Source: an uncultured Opitutales bacterium (GTDB lineage Bacteria > Verrucomicrobiota > Verrucomicrobiia > Opitutales > Intestinicryptomonadaceae). From it: 64,000 nucleotides of DNA. The position numbers and the translations under genes were made by a program. Of this stretch, positions 61,046-64,000 are shown piece by piece. Numbering within the stretch: position 1 is the first letter of the stretch; the number at the start of each line of letters is the position of its first letter. The notes beneath the pieces were generated by a model. That model searched no databases. It saw only the letters and a list, made by a program, of their open reading frames with translations, and had not been told where the DNA came from. The stretch is from positions 28,688-92,687 of the forward strand of contig CALXNZ010000008.1 in the NCBI GenBank assembly GCA_944389885.1, in the 5' to 3' direction.

Positions 61046-62014
61046 ATGAGAATCAAATTGGCAATATCGATGGGAGCGGCCGTTCTCGCGGCTGTTTTTG
61101 CGGACGCAAAAGAAGTTGTTTTGCGCGTCGGGCATTTCCCCAATATAACGCACGCCCAAGCCCTTGTGGCTCATCAGATGTCCAGACAGGGCAAGGGGTG
61201 GTTTGAAAGCAGGCTCGGCGACGGCGTTAAAATAGAGTGGAGCCTCTTCAATGCCGGGCCAAGCGCAATGATATCGATATTTGCCGGGGCCGTGGATATA
61301 ACTTATGTCGGTCCTAATCCTGCCCTCAATGCCTTTGCAAAAACTCGCGGGAAAGATATTCGCATTCTCGCCGGTTCCGCCGACGGCGGCGCCGCCCTGG
61401 TGGTGAATCCCAAACTCAATATAAAGGTTCCGGCAGATTTTAAGGGTAAAACGATAGGTACGCCGCAGTTGGGCAATACGCAGGACGTAGCTTGCAGGGC
61501 CTGGCTTATCGACAACGGCATTCCTGTCACATTGACTTCCGGTGAAGCCAGGGTGCTTGCCACCTCAAACCCCGAACAGTTGCCGCTTTTCAAACAGGGT
61601 TCTTTGGACGCCGTTTGGACAGTGGAACCGTGGGTCACGCGCCTGCTTAACGAAGCCGGCGGAAAAATCTTCCTCGAACAAAAAGACGCGGTCACAACTG
61701 TGCTTGTCACATGCAATAGAGTTCTCGAAGAAAACCCGGAAATCGTTAAGAAATTCGTGCAGGCCCACAGGGAACTTACCGAATGGATAAAAAAGAATCC
61801 CGAACAAGCTCAGAAATTGGTTAAAGACGAACTCGAGGCTCTGACCGGTGGAAAAATCTCCGAACAGCTGGTGAAAGATGCTTGGCCGCGCATAATATTC
61901 ACCTCCGAAATGAATAAGGAGGGATTGCAAAAATTTATGGACTATGCGTACGTCTGCGGTTTCATAAAAAATAAAATGGACATTTCGAAAATATTTCTCG
62001 ACCTTTCCAAATGA
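61046..62014 (+). CDS. ABC transporter substrate-binding protein (sulfonate/taurine/nitrate type)
   Basis: A 322-residue exported NMT1-like binding protein. After a signal peptide (MRIKLAISMGAAVLAAVFADA) come the family segments VGHFPNITHAQALV, AGAVDITYVGPNPALNAF, GKTIGTPQLGNTQDVACRAWL and AVWTVEPWVTRL. This group includes SsuA, TauA and related proteins. Substrate identity is inferred only at the level of small organic anions such as sulfonates. It starts a coupled trio, with ATGA overlaps to the ATPase and then the permease. Confidence 0.9.
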   Translation: MRIKLAISMGAAVLAAVFADAKEVVLRVGHFPNITHAQALVAHQMSRQGKGWFESRLGDGVKIEWSLFNAGPSAMISIFAGAVDITYVGPNPALNAFAKTRGKDIRILAGSADGGAALVVNPKLNIKVPADFKGKTIGTPQLGNTQDVACRAWLIDNGIPVTLTSGEARVLATSNPEQLPLFKQGSLDAVWTVEPWVTRLLNEAGGKIFLEQKDAVTTVLVTCNRVLEENPEIVKKFVQAHRELTEWIKKNPEQAQKLVKDELEALTGGKISEQLVKDAWPRIIFTSEMNKEGLQKFMDYAYVCGFIKNKMDISKIFLDLSK

Positions 62015-62811
62015 GCCTTCATACAGAACTTCAAAACGTCACTGCAAAACTCGTAGTCGAGGGAGTCTGCAAGAGCTTTAATTCTGCAAATGGCCGGGTT
62101 GACGCCCTGCAAGATATAAACTTGCGCGTGAACGAGGGGGAATTTGTATGCCTTGTAGGCCCCAGCGGCTGCGGAAAATCGACCCTTTTGAATCTCGTTG
62201 CGGGATTAGACAAACCCGACAAGGGGATAATCAGCGTTGATGAGGCTCCCGTATCGGGTCCGGGCCGGGACCGCATGGTGATGTTTCAAGAACACGCGCT
62301 CTTTCCATGGCTCAATGTCTTCGACAACGTAATGTTCGGATTAAAGCTGAAACCTAACCTCACAGACTCCGAACGCCGTGAAGTAGCAAAATTTTATCTT
62401 AACCTCGTGGGCTTGGATAAGTTCGCAAAGTCGTCCATACACGAACTTTCCGGTGGCATGAGGCAAAGAGTGGCTCTTGCCCGCTCCCTTGCGCCCAATC
62501 CGCGAATATTGCTCATGGACGAAACATTCGGGGCTCTCGACGCCCTTACCAGAGAACAGCTTTACGGCGAACTTCAACAGATATGGCAGAAGCGCAAGAA
62601 AACGATTTTGTTTGTCACCCACAATATACGCGAAGCCGTTTGTCTGGGCGATAGGGTGGTTTTGTTCTCGCCGCATCCCGGAAAAATCGTCCAAATATTC
62701 GACATAGATTTGCCGCGCCTGCGCGATATTAACGATCCTGCGCTGACTGCGCTTTCGTCGGAAATAACTGCAACTTTAAAGCATCAAATCGGAGCTAATG
62801 TAGCTGAATGA
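62011..62811 (+). CDS. ABC transporter ATP-binding protein (SsuB/TauB type)
   Basis: A 266-residue ATPase of the nitrate/sulfonate/taurine class. Walker A is GPSGCGKST, the Q-loop QEHALFPW, the signature LSGGMRQRVALARSLA, Walker B ILLMDETFGALD and the H-loop FVTHNIREAV. The D-loop pattern FGALDALTREQL is typical of SsuB/TauB/NrtD. It overlaps both neighbours as ATGA, fixing both ends. Confidence 0.95.
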   Translation: MSLHTELQNVTAKLVVEGVCKSFNSANGRVDALQDINLRVNEGEFVCLVGPSGCGKSTLLNLVAGLDKPDKGIISVDEAPVSGPGRDRMVMFQEHALFPWLNVFDNVMFGLKLKPNLTDSERREVAKFYLNLVGLDKFAKSSIHELSGGMRQRVALARSLAPNPRILLMDETFGALDALTREQLYGELQQIWQKRKKTILFVTHNIREAVCLGDRVVLFSPHPGKIVQIFDIDLPRLRDINDPALTALSSEITATLKHQIGANVAE

Positions 62812-63581
62812 ACGAAAAAATTAAAAAATGGCTTTATCCGACTATTGCCGCCATAATCTTTATAGGAATATGGGAGGCGGCAGTACGCTCATTTAACTTT
62901 TTTGAATTTATTCTTCCTCCGCCCTCGGATGTCGCAATGTACATATGGAACGCGACATTGGACGGCAGTTTGCCGAGCGCTATTTGCGTGACCTTGAAGA
63001 GGCTTCTTATAGGATATGCAATAGGCTTGGTGATAGGGATTCCCGTTGGCATGATGTGCTCAAGGTTCACAATAGTGAAGGATACGGTCGGCATTTTGGC
63101 TTTGGGATTGCAGGCTTTGCCGAGCGTATGCTGGGTTCCGTTGGCTATAATGTGGTTCGGGCAAGAGGAATCGGCAATGCTGTTTGTGGTGGTGATGGGC
63201 ACGGTGTGGTCGTTGATATTGGCCACAGAGCATGGAGTGTCCAATATACCTCCCATATATTTGAGGGCGGCGCGCACCATGGGTTCCAAGGGCTTGCATA
63301 CATGGATTCATGTAATAGCTCCGGCAGCGTTCCCGAGTATTCTCGGGGGTATGAAACAAGGTTGGGCGTTCGCGTGGCGCTCGCTGATGGCTGCGGAGAT
63401 TTACGTCACAATTCTTACCGGATTCGGATTGGGGCAGCTTTTGCACTACGGCAGAGAACTTATGGAAATGAACCAAGTAATAGGCGTAATGTGCGTTGTA
63501 ATCGCAATCGGCCTCATTGTGGATAAAGTTCTATTTTCGCCTCTCGAAAGCTCTCTGCGCAGGCGTTGGGGAATAGACTGA
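62808..63581 (+). CDS. ABC transporter permease (SsuC/TauC type)
   Basis: A 257-residue inner-membrane permease with about six helices. The signature VPLAIMWFGQEESAMLFVVVMG and the coupling helix (YLRAARTMGSKGLHTWIHVIAPAAFPSI, in two parts) are those of the SsuC/TauC/NrtB family. Start by ATGA overlap with the ATPase gene. It ends the importer operon, 7 bp before a converging small gene; no terminator was seen. Confidence 0.95.
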   Translation: MNEKIKKWLYPTIAAIIFIGIWEAAVRSFNFFEFILPPPSDVAMYIWNATLDGSLPSAICVTLKRLLIGYAIGLVIGIPVGMMCSRFTIVKDTVGILALGLQALPSVCWVPLAIMWFGQEESAMLFVVVMGTVWSLILATEHGVSNIPPIYLRAARTMGSKGLHTWIHVIAPAAFPSILGGMKQGWAFAWRSLMAAEIYVTILTGFGLGQLLHYGRELMEMNQVIGVMCVVIAIGLIVDKVLFSPLESSLRRRWGID

Positions 63582-63588
63582 CACTCCT

Positions 63589-63918
63589 CTATTTTCTCAG
63601 AAATTTTTCGGAAATATTCTCAAGATACGGCGTAGGCTTGAGAACGTATTGCGATATGAATACGTCAAGCGGACTCTTTTGAGCCCCAAAGTTCGCTATT
63701 TTTGGGCGCCCGTTTTCCAATACTATGTAAGCGGTGTCGAATTGCGATTCGCTCTTATTTCTATGCCTCTCAAACACTATTATATTTATCGGGCCCGCGC
63801 GCAGGACTTTTAGGTATTCTTTCTCCCATGAAACGTAATCTTTTAATATTTCTTTTCGCTCGGCGTCGCTTAGGGCCGCAAACTGGCTGTCGAATATTTG
63901 GCGGCTTTTTTGGGTCAT
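63589..63918 (-). CDS. Unknown small protein
   Basis: A 109-residue soluble protein without a recognisable family. It has an N-terminal helical region (MTQKSRQIFDSQFAALSDAERKEILK in two parts, about residues 1-26), a strand pair INIIVFERH and DTAYIVLENGRPKIANFG, and a helical tail (FISQYVLKPTPYLENISEKF). Its ATG overlaps the stop of an upstream reading frame as ATGA, so it looks like an internal operon gene. Function unknown. Confidence 0.7.
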   Translation of the reverse strand: MTQKSRQIFDSQFAALSDAERKEILKDYVSWEKEYLKVLRAGPINIIVFERHRNKSESQFDTAYIVLENGRPKIANFGAQKSPLDVFISQYVLKPTPYLENISEKFLRK

Positions 63919-64000
63919 AAATTTGGGTCAACACCAAAGGTTGTGGAATAGGTTGATTTTTTAGATTTGTCTTTCATAGTTTTACCCCGCATTCTACAAG
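63915..64000 (-). CDS. Possible C-terminal end of a further gene at the window edge
   Basis: A frame open from the right edge ends at TGA 63917-63915, overlapping the ATG of the next gene as ATGA. The visible 27 residues are CRMRGKTMKDKSKKSTYST and a short end (TFGVDPNL). It may be the tail of a gene outside the window, or a 20- or 25-residue leader peptide starting at 63977 or 63992. The short length gives no family. Confidence 0.35.
   Translation of the reverse strand, partial: CRMRGKTMKDKSKKSTYSTTFGVDPNL

Noticed and set aside
1..64000. CRISPR arrays, prophage, insertion sequences, rRNA or tRNA genes
   Set aside because: No regularly spaced repeats, transposase, integrase or phage proteins, rRNA segments or tRNA cloverleafs were recognised in either strand.

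Overview
The window looks like chromosomal DNA of a Gram-negative bacterium of the Verrucomicrobiota, probably class Opitutae and probably host- or plant-debris-associated. The pointers are a PEP-CTERM surface protein, an SHD1-domain secreted peptidase, a DNRLRE-type secreted protein, a fused EPSP synthase/cytidylate kinase, a B-type SdhCAB complex, paired CE15 esterases, and outer-membrane functions (Lnt, LpxD, FadL-like and OprP-like barrels). This placement rests on gene content and family knowledge, not on a database search. No rRNA, tRNA, CRISPR array, phage or insertion sequence was recognised. Gene density is high and many neighbours overlap as ATGA.

Layout. 0-2.1 kb (minus): MoxR ATPase, DUF58 protein and the start of a third exported protein, the head of a Bat/MoxR-type operon that runs off the left edge. 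2.3-5.9 kb: a DNRLRE-like exported protein, hibernation factor HPF, an SDR oxidoreductase and a protein with an extremely acidic tail. 6-14 kb (minus): lepA-lepB-secA-lnt, a protein-export and lipoprotein-maturation cluster. 14.2-17.8 kb (minus): sdhC-sdhA-sdhB. 17.9-25.7 kb: fabG, a 959-residue PEP-CTERM protein, HPr, a FadL-like porin, acpP and fabF. 25.8-30.7 kb (plus): guaB, an unusual TPR-like/formylglycine-generating-enzyme-like membrane protein, hisA and an SAM methyltransferase. 31-38 kb (plus): B12-dependent ribonucleotide reductase, then tyrA, aroA-cmk and plsC. 38.3-40.4 kb (minus): infA followed by a FecCD/ABC metal-chelate importer. 40.5-49.5 kb: tadA, exported Mn-type superoxide dismutase, a secreted SHD1 metallopeptidase, an exported nucleoside hydrolase with a sugar/nucleoside-type permease, two tandem CE15 esterases, an SGNH esterase and HinT. 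49.6-58 kb: a DEDD exonuclease with a coupled unknown protein, HisN-like phosphatase, HIT protein, PhoH, PgpH, LpxD, OGG1-type glycosylase and a lipoprotein. 58-63.6 kb: a Tat-exported sulfide:quinone-oxidoreductase-like flavoprotein divergent from an OprP-like porin and an SsuABC/TauABC-type importer. The last 0.4 kb holds two unknown short minus-strand reading frames.

How it fits together. Most of the window is core biosynthesis (fatty acids, shikimate, histidine, GMP, dNTPs, lipid A, envelope export). The accessory parts are the polysaccharide-ester and nucleoside scavenging stretch at 43-49 kb and the sulfur-flavoured module at 58-63.6 kb. Dependence on cobalamin (NrdJ) and the presence of a FecCD-type importer suggest uptake of corrinoid or haem. 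Points most worth a second look are the terminator-like hairpin inside the start of the FecCD gene just after infA, the perfect 21-bp duplication of the fabF ribosome-binding site, the TPR/FGE-like protein coupled to hisA, and the active-site change in the Tat-exported SQR-like protein.
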